NCBI RefSeq assembly: GCF_001884045.1
Contig: NZ_MACF01000136.1
Span: 1 to 64,000 of the forward strand
Source of the DNA: Bacillus mobilis
Lineage (GTDB): Bacteria > Bacillota > Bacilli > Bacillales > Bacillaceae_G
Direction: 5' to 3'
Length of the DNA: 64,000 nt
Shown here: positions 1-8,564 of the stretch, one piece after another
Numbering within the stretch: the first letter of the stretch is position 1
Layout of the letters: every line of letters starts with the position of its first letter
Program-made: the position numbers and the translations under genes
Notes under the pieces: model-generated
Seen by the model: the letters and a program-made list of their open reading frames with translations, nothing else
What the model was told of the DNA's origin: nothing
Databases searched by the model: none

Positions 1-3000
1 CCATTCTGATCGTCTTTGCTGCCTTGGTCGTCTTTGCCACCTTGGTCATCCTTGCCGCCTTGGTCATCTTTGCCGCCTTGGTCATCTTTGCCGCCTTGGT
101 CATCCTTACCACCTTGGTCGTCTTTCACTTTCACTATTACTTCTTTTTCACTAATTAAGTTGCCTTCTTTATCCTTCACAGTGACTTTTCCTTTGCCGTT
201 CTCTTCGTCCACTGTAATTTCTACATTTACTTTTTCTTTCGTTTCTTTATTTAATCCATCTATTACTTTTTCTTTATCGATTTTGTCTTCTTTCACTTTG
301 CCTTTATCGATATCTTCTTTATTAACTTCGATTTCATTTTGAATCTCAATTACGTTCACAGTAATATTTGCTTCTACTATTTCGCCAGCTTTATCTGTTA
401 CTGTTACTTTCGCTTTTTGTTCACCTGTTTCACCAATTTCTAAACCTTCTACTTTCGCTTGATCCGTTAAATCACCATCTTCTGTATCCGTTACCGTTAC
501 TTTTGCTTCTTTTTTCAAGTCGAAGTCTTTCTTATCTTTTTCTACAAATACTTCTTCTTTTCCAACTTTAATTACTGGCTTTTCGTTGATAACTTTATTA
601 TCATCTTTTACTTCCACCGTTACTTCTTTTTCACCGATGATTTCGTCATTCTCATCTTTGATGACAACTTTTCCTTTACCTTCTTCTCCAACGATGATTT
701 CAACCTTGTCTTTCTCGCCTAAACCTTCACCGATTTTCTCTTTATCGATTTTGTCGTCTGTTACTTTTCCATCAACGATATCTTTTTCTTTCACTTCGAT
801 TACTTCGTTGATTTTCACAACTTTCACTGTTACTTCTTTCGTTCCTGTTGCGCCTTGGCTATCTGTTACTTTCAGCTTTACTTTCGTTTCGCCTATTTTG
901 CTTGTATCAGCTTTGCCTTCTACTTCAATCTTCGCTGTTAAATCGCCATCTTCTTTATCTATTGCTTTCGCTCCTGATTTTTCAACTACATACTTCGCAT
1001 CTACTTGATCTCTTACGAAAGCTAACACTTTATCTTTTGCTTCAATCGTTGGTACTGCGTTGATTTTCGCTATTTCTGTTATCGTTTTAACTTTTACTTC
1101 CTTTTCACTTACTACGTTGCCTTCTTTATCTTTCACAGTGACTTTCCCTTTGCCTGTCTCTTCGTCCACTGTGATTTCTACTGTTACTTTTTCTTTACTA
1201 TCCTTATTTAATCCGTCTACCACTTTTTCTTTATCGATTGCTTCGTCTTTTACTTTTCCGTCAACGATATCTTTTTTATTTACTTCGATTTCATCTTGAA
1301 TTTCAATGACATTCACGGTAATCTCTTTATTTACTGTTTCGCCAGCTTTATCTGTTACTGTTACTTTCGCTTTCTGTTCACCGACTGTTTTTATATCGAA
1401 ATCTTTTACTTCCGCTTGATCCGTTAAATCTCCATCTTCTTTATCTATTACTGTTACTTTCGCTTCTTTCTTCAAGTCGAAGTCTTTTTTGTCCTTTTCT
1501 ACGAACAATTCTTCTTTTTCTACTTTAATTTCTGGCTTTTCGTTCGTTACTTTCACCTTGATTTCTTTTTCACTTACTACATTTCCTTCTTTATCCTTCA
1601 CAGCCACTTTTCCTTTGTCGTTCTCTTCGTCTACTGTGATTTCTACTGTTACGTCCTCTTTATCTTTCTCTTGTAACCCTTCTACAACTTTTGTTTTGTC
1701 GATTGCGTCTTCATTGACTTTACCGTCAACGATGTCTTTTTTATTTACTTCAATATCATCTCGAATTTCGATGACATTCACCGTAATCTCTTTTTCCGCT
1801 GTTTCTCCATCTTTATCTGTTATTGTCACTTTTACCTTTTGTTCACCAGTTTTATCTAGCTCTACAGTACCTTCTACTACAGCTTTATCTGTTAAGTTAC
1901 CGTCTTCTGCATCAATTACTTTTACCTTCGCTTCTTTTTTCACATCGAAGTCTTTTTTATCTTTTTCCACAAATACTTTATCTTTTGCTTCAATAGATGG
2001 TTTTCCATTAATTTCAGGAGTTACATCTCCGGTTACCTGATGACCATTTTTATCTGTTACGGTTACTTCGATTTTACCGTTATTTACTTTTGTAGTTACC
2101 TTATCTTCATTTTTTAAACCTTCTACAAGTTTTTTAGAATCAAAGTTATTACTATCTAGGTCTTTTTGATTTACTGTTACTTTATCTTTAATACGAATTA
2201 CACGTACTTCAACATCTTTAGTCGTTGTCGCATTATGTTTATCAGTTACCTTTAATGCAACTTTTTGCGTGCCAACTTTTTGTGTATCTACTGTACCTTC
2301 AACTTGAATTTTACTCGTTAAAATTCCATCTTCTTTATCCATCGCTTTCGCTTCTGATGCTTTTATTACATCTACTTCGTCTCCAACTTTAGCTAAAATG
2401 GAATCTTTCGCTGTAATTTCTGGCGCTTGGTTATTGGCAGCAGATTTTACTATTACTTTCTTCACGTTAATATTGTCGTATTCGTCTTGAACTGTAAAAG
2501 TAACTTCTTCTTCAGCTGATGCTAAGTTTTTCAAATCTTTGTCATATTGAATTGCAACATTTTTAGAAACATCGTCTTTAACCTTTAATAATTCTTTTAG
2601 CTTTTCATCTGTTAATGTAGATGGATCATCAACTTCAATTTCGTCTATACCAATCGTTGGCGATGTTACATCAACTACAATTACGTTTCTTGTATCGACT
2701 AATTTTTCTACATCACCTGCAAATATATCTCCTAATATTCCAATAAGCGGAATTTTGCTTAAGAATGATTTTTTCACTAAAATATTGTAATCAATAATAT
2801 ATGAACCTGGTGTAGGTTTTCCTGTATTTAGTGTCTTATAGTTTATAGTCCCATTTTTGCCATCTACTAATGGACCATTTACTTCTTTTGATAATAAATC
2901 TAACTTTAATATATTCTTTTTCGTAATACTCTCTAATAACCCTTTAGTAGCTGTAACTGTACCAGTTGGAATTTGGGTAGCTTTCCCAGCTTCTATATAC

Positions 3001-3947
3001 ATATTTTTTTCACCAGTCATCGTAAATACCGGATCATTTTCGCTTAATGTTAAAACTGTTAAACCATTCACTGAAATTAAGCCAACCTGATTCCCTTTTA
3101 CTTTTAACACACCAACTTTTAGTTGTTTGTTAATCTCTTCAGGGCTTACATCTGAATTTAGTTCTAATACTTTCAAGCCAACTAGGCCTTTTAGCAACTT
3201 CACATCTGCTAAGTCTAGCTTTTTATTATTCCCACCTTGAATATTTAAAACTTCAAGTCTTGCTAAGTCATGTAATAAACCTACAGATAATGTTTCCAGT
3301 TCATTATTAGCCAAATCTAAAATACGAAGATCTAAAAACTTAGATTTTTGTTCAGGAATTTTTTTAATTTTATTATTCGATAGTAGTAACGCTTGTAATT
3401 TAGGTAGCTCCCATACACTATCTGGTACTTCTGTTATTTTGTTATACGATAAATCTAGTACTCTTAATTTATTAAAGGACATGTTATCTGGAATTGTTGT
3501 AATTGAATTGCGGGATAGATCTAAAATTTTCAATTCTTTTAGTTCTAATACTTGTTGAGGTACTTCTGTGAGATTAGAATTTTTTATATATAAAGCATTT
3601 AATCCGGTTAAATATTGTAAACCTTCAAAGTTTGTAACGCCTTTACCACTTAAATCTAGTACGTCACGTACATTACTTAATTGTTCTGGCGTTACCTCAT
3701 CGCTAGTAATCCCCATCTTTTTTTTCACAGCATTTTTTAATGCGCTATCTGGGAATATTGTATTAAGATCCAGTTTAAGATCATTTTTTGAACCTTTATC
3801 CATTTCAGCAACCTGCAATCGATCATACTGCTGTTGTTTATTATTTATCTCCGCAGCATATCCGTGTGTAACAGATGCACTCAAAATCCCAATTGTACAT
3901 ACTGTCGATGTAATCTTCTTCATGTGTCTATTTTTTTTCTTACCCAT
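1..3947 (-). CDS. LRR and Ig-like repeat surface protein (internalin-like), 3' end outside window
   Basis: Open reading frame running off the left edge, at least 1315 codons. It starts at ATG 3947 behind GGAGGGG (10 nt spacing). Residues 1-31 form a signal peptide (basic start, hydrophobic core, ending near GYAA). Residues about 90-280 carry leucine-rich repeats of the type LRVLDLSYNKITEVP. After this comes a long array of alternating beta modules with motifs such as VTVTDKAGE and EVNKKDIVDGKV, typical of bacterial Ig-like surface domains. The last visible residues are a GGKDDQ hexapeptide repeat. Proteins of this build are secreted and usually wall-anchored (LPXTG or SLH), but the anchor would lie beyond the window. 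A role in adhesion is inference. It is divergent from a Mga/AtxA-like regulator gene, which could control it. Confidence 0.85.
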   Translation of the reverse strand, partial: MGKKKNRHMKKITSTVCTIGILSASVTHGYAAEINNKQQQYDRLQVAEMDKGSKNDLKLDLNTIFPDSALKNAVKKKMGITSDEVTPEQLSNVRDVLDLSGKGVTNFEGLQYLTGLNALYIKNSNLTEVPQQVLELKELKILDLSRNSITTIPDNMSFNKLRVLDLSYNKITEVPDSVWELPKLQALLLSNNKIKKIPEQKSKFLDLRILDLANNELETLSVGLLHDLARLEVLNIQGGNNKKLDLADVKLLKGLVGLKVLELNSDVSPEEINKQLKVGVLKVKGNQVGLISVNGLTVLTLSENDPVFTMTGEKNMYIEAGKATQIPTGTVTATKGLLESITKKNILKLDLLSKEVNGPLVDGKNGTINYKTLNTGKPTPGSYIIDYNILVKKSFLSKIPLIGILGDIFAGDVEKLVDTRNVIVVDVTSPTIGIDEIEVDDPSTLTDEKLKELLKVKDDVSKNVAIQYDKDLKNLASAEEEVTFTVQDEYDNINVKKVIVKSAANNQAPEITAKDSILAKVGDEVDVIKASEAKAMDKEDGILTSKIQVEGTVDTQKVGTQKVALKVTDKHNATTTKDVEVRVIRIKDKVTVNQKDLDSNNFDSKKLVEGLKNEDKVTTKVNNGKIEVTVTDKNGHQVTGDVTPEINGKPSIEAKDKVFVEKDKKDFDVKKEAKVKVIDAEDGNLTDKAVVEGTVELDKTGEQKVKVTITDKDGETAEKEITVNVIEIRDDIEVNKKDIVDGKVNEDAIDKTKVVEGLQEKDKEDVTVEITVDEENDKGKVAVKDKEGNVVSEKEIKVKVTNEKPEIKVEKEELFVEKDKKDFDLKKEAKVTVIDKEDGDLTDQAEVKDFDIKTVGEQKAKVTVTDKAGETVNKEITVNVIEIQDEIEVNKKDIVDGKVKDEAIDKEKVVDGLNKDSKEKVTVEITVDEETGKGKVTVKDKEGNVVSEKEVKVKTITEIAKINAVPTIEAKDKVLAFVRDQVDAKYVVEKSGAKAIDKEDGDLTAKIEVEGKADTSKIGETKVKLKVTDSQGATGTKEVTVKVVKINEVIEVKEKDIVDGKVTDDKIDKEKIGEGLGEKDKVEIIVGEEGKGKVVIKDENDEIIGEKEVTVEVKDDNKVINEKPVIKVGKEEVFVEKDKKDFDLKKEAKVTVTDTEDGDLTDQAKVEGLEIGETGEQKAKVTVTDKAGEIVEANITVNVIEIQNEIEVNKEDIDKGKVKEDKIDKEKVIDGLNKETKEKVNVEITVDEENGKGKVTVKDKEGNLISEKEVIVKVKDDQGGKDDQGGKDDQGGKDDQGGKDDQGGKDDQGSKDDQN
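3..126 (-). repeat. 18-bp tandem repeat coding for GGKDDQ
   Basis: About six to seven head-to-tail 18-bp units (for example ttggtcatctttgccgcc on the plus strand) encode repeated GGKDDQ in the surface protein. Units differ at a few third positions. In-frame 18-bp units allow copy-number change without frameshift, so this is a likely VNTR. The array may extend beyond the left edge. Confidence 0.9.
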
Positions 3948-4159
3948 TTTGCTTCTACCCCTCCGTGAGTTGAATTGTCATATATACAAACACATGAATT
4001 GTATCGAACATTTCGTATTGAATTTTATTGTGTTTTTGCATTAGATAACGCAACTTCATAATATTTGGAAGAGTATTAATTCAGTTAAAATTATTTACAA
4101 AAGTATCCATATTAATCTAAAATTTAGTTGATTTACCAAAATATACACAAGGTGTAGCG

Positions 4160-5578
4160 ATGACAATGAAGCAACAGCAAATTCAGCAATTATTAAGTTT
4201 TTTATTAACCCAACACGATTGGACTACCGTTCAAAAAATATCCGAAGAATTACAATGCAGTAAACGAAGCGTTTCAAATTATTTAACCCTTTTAAAAAAT
4301 ACATATGGGGAAAACATCATTTTATCTTCACGAGGAAAGGGGATCAAAATTAATCATCTAAATTTAAAAGAAGGAAAACAAAGCATACAAAACAAACAAG
4401 ATTTATACTTTTTTCAAATTCTTCAACTTATACTTAACTATCCAAATGGATTAACAGTAGCAAAGATTGCTAGCACACTTAACGTAAGCGAAAGTTATTG
4501 CCAATCTTTATTACAAACACTTCGCCTTCAGTTTTCTGAGTGCGATGTGACTTTAACAAAACAGCCTATTCGATTAGAAGGTGATGAACTACGTATTAGG
4601 AAATTAATTTGTCACTATGCCTATTTAACTACACAGTATAGTAATGGATTGCAACTTTTATTTCACGAACAAGATATCTCAATAACAAAATATACAATAC
4701 AACTAATAGAAAGAAATACCGGTACACTTTCTGATATTGGCTACAAACGAATCCATTGTTTATTACTTACATGTATTATTCGTTATCGCCATAAGCAATT
4801 TATTGCAAGTTTAGAACATGATTTTTCCTTTCTATTAAAAAATCCATATGCCGAATCTATTTCTAGCCTTATCGAGCAAATTGAGAATTTAACAGGTAAT
4901 AAACTTCTATTCCCTGAGATTATTTATTTACATTGCTGTGTAATAAGCGCGCTACATTTCGAGCATCAATTTCCGCTGAACACAACAAAATTCGATAAGT
5001 TCATTCCAATCATTTTAGAAGAACTTTCTCAACATTTTGTTTTCACATGTTCACAAGAGAAGATTGTTCTAGATTTAAAATGGCTCGTATTTCGTTTTTA
5101 TACATTCAGAAGATTAAATATACATATTTATCATCCACAATTACAAGATTTAAAGCCTAAAATTTTTTATTACTATACGATAACCCGTAAAATTGTAAAT
5201 AGATTAATCTATGGTAAAGATGCGCAGATCTCCGAACATATATTAAATTACCTAGCAACTTATCTCTTTAGTATTTCAGAGCCTAAAAAGAAATCGCTAC
5301 CTAAAAAGATGTTACTTCTATGCACAACAGGCGGCGGTTTAGATTTATATGCGAAAAAGAAATTAACTGCTTTATCACCTTACTATTCTGTTACAAGCAT
5401 CAATACATTAAGAGAAGTATCTTCTTTACTAACAGAACAAAAGCAGAACTTCGATTGCATCATCTCTATCGGAGTATGCCCAAGTAATATTGATTGCGAC
5501 ATCCCTATCATTTCATTCCCAATTGATATTGATGAGCAGGACTTTTCAATTATTCCAAAGGCTTTAGAAAACGCATAA
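4160..5578 (+). CDS. AtxA/Mga-like transcriptional regulator (HTH, PRD, EIIB-like)
   Basis: 472 residues. Residues 10-70 contain a helix-turn-helix of the Mga/PRD-regulator kind (WTTVQKISEELQCSKRSVSNYLTLLK), followed by a second HTH-like segment (LTVAKIASTLNVSESYCQSLLQTL). The middle is helical, as expected for PRD domains. The last 90 residues start with a beta strand and turn (KKMLLLCTTGGGLDLYAKKKL) like a PTS EIIB domain, with Cys in the position of the EIIB active site. Length and order match the AtxA/AcpA/AcpB virulence regulators of B. anthracis (about 475 aa). Only a weak SD (AAGGTG) precedes the ATG. The gene is divergent from the LRR surface protein gene, 212 bp apart, which suggests local control. 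Target and signal are unknown. Confidence 0.8.
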   Translation: MTMKQQQIQQLLSFLLTQHDWTTVQKISEELQCSKRSVSNYLTLLKNTYGENIILSSRGKGIKINHLNLKEGKQSIQNKQDLYFFQILQLILNYPNGLTVAKIASTLNVSESYCQSLLQTLRLQFSECDVTLTKQPIRLEGDELRIRKLICHYAYLTTQYSNGLQLLFHEQDISITKYTIQLIERNTGTLSDIGYKRIHCLLLTCIIRYRHKQFIASLEHDFSFLLKNPYAESISSLIEQIENLTGNKLLFPEIIYLHCCVISALHFEHQFPLNTTKFDKFIPIILEELSQHFVFTCSQEKIVLDLKWLVFRFYTFRRLNIHIYHPQLQDLKPKIFYYYTITRKIVNRLIYGKDAQISEHILNYLATYLFSISEPKKKSLPKKMLLLCTTGGGLDLYAKKKLTALSPYYSVTSINTLREVSSLLTEQKQNFDCIISIGVCPSNIDCDIPIISFPIDIDEQDFSIIPKALENA

Positions 5579-5587
5579 CAAAAAAAA

Positions 5588-5611
5588 GCTACTTTCCTCT
5601 ACGAAAGTAGC
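5588..5611. terminator. Bidirectional terminator between convergent genes
   Basis: Stem GCTACTTTC/GAAAGTAGC with a 6-nt loop, A-run on the left and a T-rich tract on the right. The stop codon of the minus-strand membrane protein gene (5599) lies inside the hairpin, so the terminator overlaps that coding end. Confidence 0.8.
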
Positions 5612-6219
5612 TTCTCTTTTCCTTTCTCCTTCTTCGGGAAAAAAACATATGAAAATGAAATCGCTGTATCAATTAAAAATATAAGTGCCCACACTTGGCT
5701 CACTCGACTCGCAGTTTTATTTAAAACGATTCCTGACTCTAACCAATTGCCCCACTGTTCAAATGGAATAAGCCCATACGCGAAGAAAAAGAATATGTGC
5801 ACACCAATGAATAAAACAAGATGTAATACCCAATTTTTTATTTCCTGCTTCGCATAAGCCATACCTGTTAATTCTATGTGTTCTTCCATAACCGGCGCTG
5901 GTTCATTCCTCCATTTCGCAACTAGCTTTTGCGCAAATATATCAAGCTTCTTCAAATCCTTTTTTCCGTAGAAAACTGCATACAATAAAATGATTACAGT
6001 AATGATCTGAAAGTTAGAGAACTTCCCTGTTTGATAATAATCCACTACTCCTAAGGTTAAAATGAACACTTCATTTAGGAGTAGTACAATCCCCATAATA
6101 AAGCTTGCCTTCTTCAAACGGAATCCGTAACGAAGTAAAAAGAAACCGATAGCCGATAACCAAAATACAATCTCTGCCCCAATTAAAAAATACCAACGAT
6201 ATTCTGCGAGTATACTCAT
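5599..6219 (-). CDS. Integral membrane protein, unknown function
   Basis: 206 residues with about six hydrophobic segments (near residues 8-28, 40-57, 72-86, 128-150 and 178-196) and a charged cytoplasmic stretch around 87-120. I do not recognise a named family. It overlaps the upstream MerR regulator by 4 bp (ATGA), so the two are translationally coupled and form a two-gene operon. By analogy with other MerR cassettes it may be the regulator's effector target or sensor partner, such as an efflux or membrane stress protein. That is inference only. Confidence 0.75.
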   Translation of the reverse strand: MSILAEYRWYFLIGAEIVFWLSAIGFFLLRYGFRLKKASFIMGIVLLLNEVFILTLGVVDYYQTGKFSNFQIITVIILLYAVFYGKKDLKKLDIFAQKLVAKWRNEPAPVMEEHIELTGMAYAKQEIKNWVLHLVLFIGVHIFFFFAYGLIPFEQWGNWLESGIVLNKTASRVSQVWALIFLIDTAISFSYVFFPKKEKGKEKLLS

Positions 6220-6971
6220 TTATCCCTCTCCTTTTCATCATATATACGAAAAGCTTCATCCATATACAATAAAAGTTCTTCTTCAATTGGATACATGCTC
6301 ATTTTCTGTGAATCTTCCTTCGATTTTCTAACTTCCCATAACTTATCTAAAAACGCCTCATCACCATTAGCCATTTCTAAACACTTCTGCATTAATTTCT
6401 TCGTTGCCCCTTGTACCTCATCACTTGCAGTTTCTTTACCATCTTTCATAAAAGTACGAAACTGCTTTAATAAATCTACCCACTCTAAAACATTCGGATC
6501 TTCTTCACTCATATTTGGCAAATTATGAAGTAATTTTTGTTCTTCCTTTGAAAATACTTCATTTTGAAATATTTCACGTATACGAGACGACTGTTTCGAA
6601 AGCTGAATCAGTTCAAACATAACTTTCCAATCAAGTTCTCCCTCCACATCTACTGAATAAACAACAGCTTGTAAAACACGCTCCATTCGATTGAATTTCT
6701 TTTGTTCTTCCTGTACAAATCGAAGTTGTTTTTCAAGTGAATCCTTTAAATTAAGCTCACCTTTTACTAACATATTCGCAGACTCTTTTAATGAAAATCC
6801 CATTTCCTTTAAAAATAAAATCTGCTGCAAACGTATTACATCCGCTTCACTATATAAACGATGCCCACCTTCTGTTTTCCCGCTCGGCTTTAATAAATCT
6901 ATTTGATCATAATAACGTAATGTACGTACTGTTACCCCTGTTTCTTTCGTCAATTGTTGTATTGAAATCAC
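6216..6971 (-). CDS. MerR family transcriptional regulator
   Basis: N-terminal MerR winged-helix (ISIQQLTKETGVTVRTLRYYDQIDLLKPSGKTEGGHRLY split over recognition helix and wing), then the usual dimerisation coiled coil and a long C-terminal domain of about 150 residues with no visible ligand motif. Reading frames open at GTG 6980 and ATG 6977, but a near-perfect SD (GAGGTGAT) overlaps those codons and is correctly spaced for GTG 6971, so I place the start there (251 aa). The gene is first in an operon with the membrane protein downstream. Its promoter has the stretched 19-bp spacer of MerR-activated genes, so autoregulation is likely. The inducer is unknown. Confidence 0.85.
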   Translation of the reverse strand: MISIQQLTKETGVTVRTLRYYDQIDLLKPSGKTEGGHRLYSEADVIRLQQILFLKEMGFSLKESANMLVKGELNLKDSLEKQLRFVQEEQKKFNRMERVLQAVVYSVDVEGELDWKVMFELIQLSKQSSRIREIFQNEVFSKEEQKLLHNLPNMSEEDPNVLEWVDLLKQFRTFMKDGKETASDEVQGATKKLMQKCLEMANGDEAFLDKLWEVRKSKEDSQKMSMYPIEEELLLYMDEAFRIYDEKERDK

Positions 6972-6992
6972 TACCATCACCTCTTCCCCTTC

Positions 6993-7023
6993 ATTATAAA
7001 AGATGACGTTACGTAACTTTCAA
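6993..7023 (-). promoter_or_regulatory. MerR-type promoter with 19-bp spacer and palindrome
   Basis: -35 TTGAAA (7018-7023) and -10 TATAAT (6993-6998) are separated by 19 bp. The spacer starts with the perfect palindrome GTTACGTAAC (7008-7017). Overlong spacers with a dyad between the boxes are the hallmark of MerR-activated promoters, and this one sits directly upstream of the merR-like gene. Confidence 0.75.
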
Positions 7024-7044
7024 GGCTTTTGTAAAAAAAATACA

Positions 7045-7079
7045 AAAAGCTGTTTATACTCTTTGTATAAACAGCTTTT
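7045..7079 (-). terminator. Terminator of the small membrane protein operon
   Basis: Hairpin AAAGCTGTTTATAC/GTATAAACAGCTTTT followed on the minus strand by a T-rich run (7031-7043). It overlaps the stop codon at 7078 and ends the XRE/membrane-protein operon. Confidence 0.8.
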
Positions 7080-7305
7080 ACGGAAATAATCCTTTTTGTA
7101 CAGCGCGCCCACAAAATAAAATAAGTGCTCCAACAACAACACTCGTTGCTGTTTTATGATAATGAGCTGAAACTAATAAATAATATGATAAACCTACAGT
7201 ACCAAGCATAATACAAATACTTGGTACTGGATTACGAGAGAAGTTCTGCATTCCCCAAAACAAAGCAAAAATAGCCGTAGCAACACATAATACCGGTAAT
7301 CCCAT
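7078..7305 (-). CDS. Small membrane protein
   Basis: 75 residues with about three hydrophobic segments (near residues 4-18, 27-46 and 54-70). No family recognised. It is the last gene of a minus-strand run that begins with an XRE regulator at 8550 and ends in the terminator overlapping its stop. Spacing to the upstream gene is 17 bp, with a GGGGAACTGGGATGGG-type start region. The likely context is a membrane component co-regulated by the XRE repressor; function is not known. Confidence 0.65.
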   Translation of the reverse strand: MGLPVLCVATAIFALFWGMQNFSRNPVPSICIMLGTVGLSYYLLVSAHYHKTATSVVVGALILFCGRAVQKGLFP

Positions 7306-7322
7306 CCCAGTTCCCCTTTTTT

Positions 7323-7715
7323 CTATCTATTCCTTGTTGCTAACACACTCGTCGATGCCATACTTATTAATAAACCCAAAATAGCAATATATAATAACTC
7401 ATTTACATGTACGACTTGCCTATCTAAATACTTATTTACACAAAGATACATAATGAACAAAAAAACGAAGCTTGTCATACTAATCGTAAAATATGACTTC
7501 ATCTTGTTCACGACTCGCTCATCAATCGACGGCACTCCCTCTTCTTTCAAACGCTTCTGTTCTCTATATTCCGCAATGCCATATAAAATGACTAGTGCTA
7601 CATTCGATATGAAGATTGTTCCCCACGAAATACTTAAAATCATTAAACTCGCATTTAAAATAAGACCTGCTAAAAATAAACTTCCTATGAACCGTGTAAT
7701 ATCTTGTTTACTCAT
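7323..7715 (-). CDS. DUF2178-like membrane protein
   Basis: 130 residues, four hydrophobic segments in two pairs (about 9-25, 30-46, 75-93 and 104-122) with a central charged loop carrying a SIDERV motif. The same SIDERV/DIDERV plus basic loop occurs in the protein at 7952-8341, so the two are paralogues inside one operon. The pattern resembles the DUF2178 membrane family, often found beside short XRE regulators in Firmicutes. The start overlaps the stop of the gene upstream by 4 bp, indicating coupling. Biochemical role unknown. Confidence 0.7.
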   Translation of the reverse strand: MSKQDITRFIGSLFLAGLILNASLMILSISWGTIFISNVALVILYGIAEYREQKRLKEEGVPSIDERVVNKMKSYFTISMTSFVFLFIMYLCVNKYLDRQVVHVNELLYIAILGLLISMASTSVLATRNR

Positions 7716-7933
7716 ACATGATCGACCTCTTTTTGATTTCTATATTTCCACTTCGGCCAATAGTTCACAAGAAAATACACCCACTGCCCTAGTACAAACA
7801 AAACAAACGGCATACCAGCATTTCCATCAACAATTAAATTATACAAACTCCATATCGCTAAACTAATCGTAAAAAATAACCCTACATATTTAAACGCTTT
7901 ATCTGACTGAAATCTCTCAAACTCATCTTGCAT
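7712..7933 (-). CDS. Small two-TM membrane protein
   Basis: 73 residues: a charged N-terminus (MQDEFERFQSDKAFKY), two hydrophobic segments (about 17-34 and 40-58) and a basic tail. It overlaps the next gene by 4 bp. No family assigned. It sits between two DUF2178-like paralogues in the XRE-headed operon, so it is probably part of the same membrane module. Confidence 0.65.
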   Translation of the reverse strand: MQDEFERFQSDKAFKYVGLFFTISLAIWSLYNLIVDGNAGMPFVLFVLGQWVYFLVNYWPKWKYRNQKEVDHV

Positions 7934-7951
7934 TTTTCATTCCTCCTATCA

Positions 7952-8341
7952 CTATGCTCGTTTCCCTATCATGACTCCTATGATAAGACTACCCGCAAAT
8001 AAGGAACTACATATCATAAATATTTCTTGCACTGGTATAACAGCTCTGCCTATTGCTTTACTCGCAACAATATAAACAATAAACAATAGAAACGCGAATA
8101 CAAATGAGACATTTACATATTTTTTTATATTTTCATTTACTCGCTCATCTATATCTGGAAGTTCTTCTTTTTTGTACTTACGCTTTTTGTAATACGCATA
8201 CACTATCAAAAATACAATTGCTAAAACGTTACTCACTACGAGCGGTAAAATTGGTATAGCCGGATTCATAATATGAACTACAATGTCTCCCAAAAACAAT
8301 CCAATAGTCGCACCAATCAATAACTTTTTAGTATCTTCCAT
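7952..8341 (-). CDS. DUF2178-like membrane protein
   Basis: 129 residues, four hydrophobic segments (about 8-24, 30-48, 77-94 and 102-122). The central loop is strongly basic (KKRKYKKEELPDIDERV), matching the loop of the protein encoded at 7323-7715. The gene directly follows the XRE regulator (11 bp gap) with a GGGGAG SD. Small XRE regulators paired with multi-pass membrane proteins of this size recur in Bacillus. Some such pairs act in immunity or envelope stress sensing, but nothing in the sequence proves it here. Confidence 0.7.
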   Translation of the reverse strand: MEDTKKLLIGATIGLFLGDIVVHIMNPAIPILPLVVSNVLAIVFLIVYAYYKKRKYKKEELPDIDERVNENIKKYVNVSFVFAFLLFIVYIVASKAIGRAVIPVQEIFMICSSLFAGSLIIGVMIGKRA

Positions 8342-8352
8342 TTTTTCTCCCC

Positions 8353-8550
8353 TTACTCTAGCGTAAATATTTCCTCCACCTTCACCCCAAAATATTTGGC
8401 GATTTTTAAGGATAACTCTAGACTCGGGTTATAATGATGGTTTTCAATCGCCACAATTGTCTGCCGCGTCACCTGCATCGCCTTTGCCATTTCAACTTGC
8501 GTTATATGATGTTGCTTTCTTAACTCTTTTATTGTATTTTTCACACCCAT
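8353..8550 (-). CDS. XRE/Cro-like transcriptional regulator (65 aa)
   Basis: Compact HTH_3 protein: TIKELRKQHHITQVEMAKAMQVTRQTIVAIENHHYNP holds the helix-turn-helix, followed by the standard SLELSLKIAKYFGVKVEEIF tail. This is the YgzD-like class of 65-70 aa regulators. The frame stays open to 8649, but that upstream stretch would read through the promoter and operators. ATG 8550 follows GGTGGAG and fits the family length. It heads an operon of four small membrane proteins. Two perfect palindromes at its own promoter imply that it represses itself and the operon. Confidence 0.9.
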   Translation of the reverse strand: MGVKNTIKELRKQHHITQVEMAKAMQVTRQTIVAIENHHYNPSLELSLKIAKYFGVKVEEIFTLE

Positions 8551-8564
8551 AAGCTCCACCTTCG

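Noticed and set aside
1-130. Tandem repeats at the left edge as a possible CRISPR array
   Set aside because: Units are contiguous 18-bp coding repeats with no unique spacers and a clear GGKDDQ reading frame.
16-4044. Many long plus-strand frames (for example 16-342, 1489-2040, 3568-4044) over the surface protein gene
   Set aside because: They are antisense shadows of a repetitive coding sequence; no SDs and biased Ser/Phe/Leu composition typical of such shadows.
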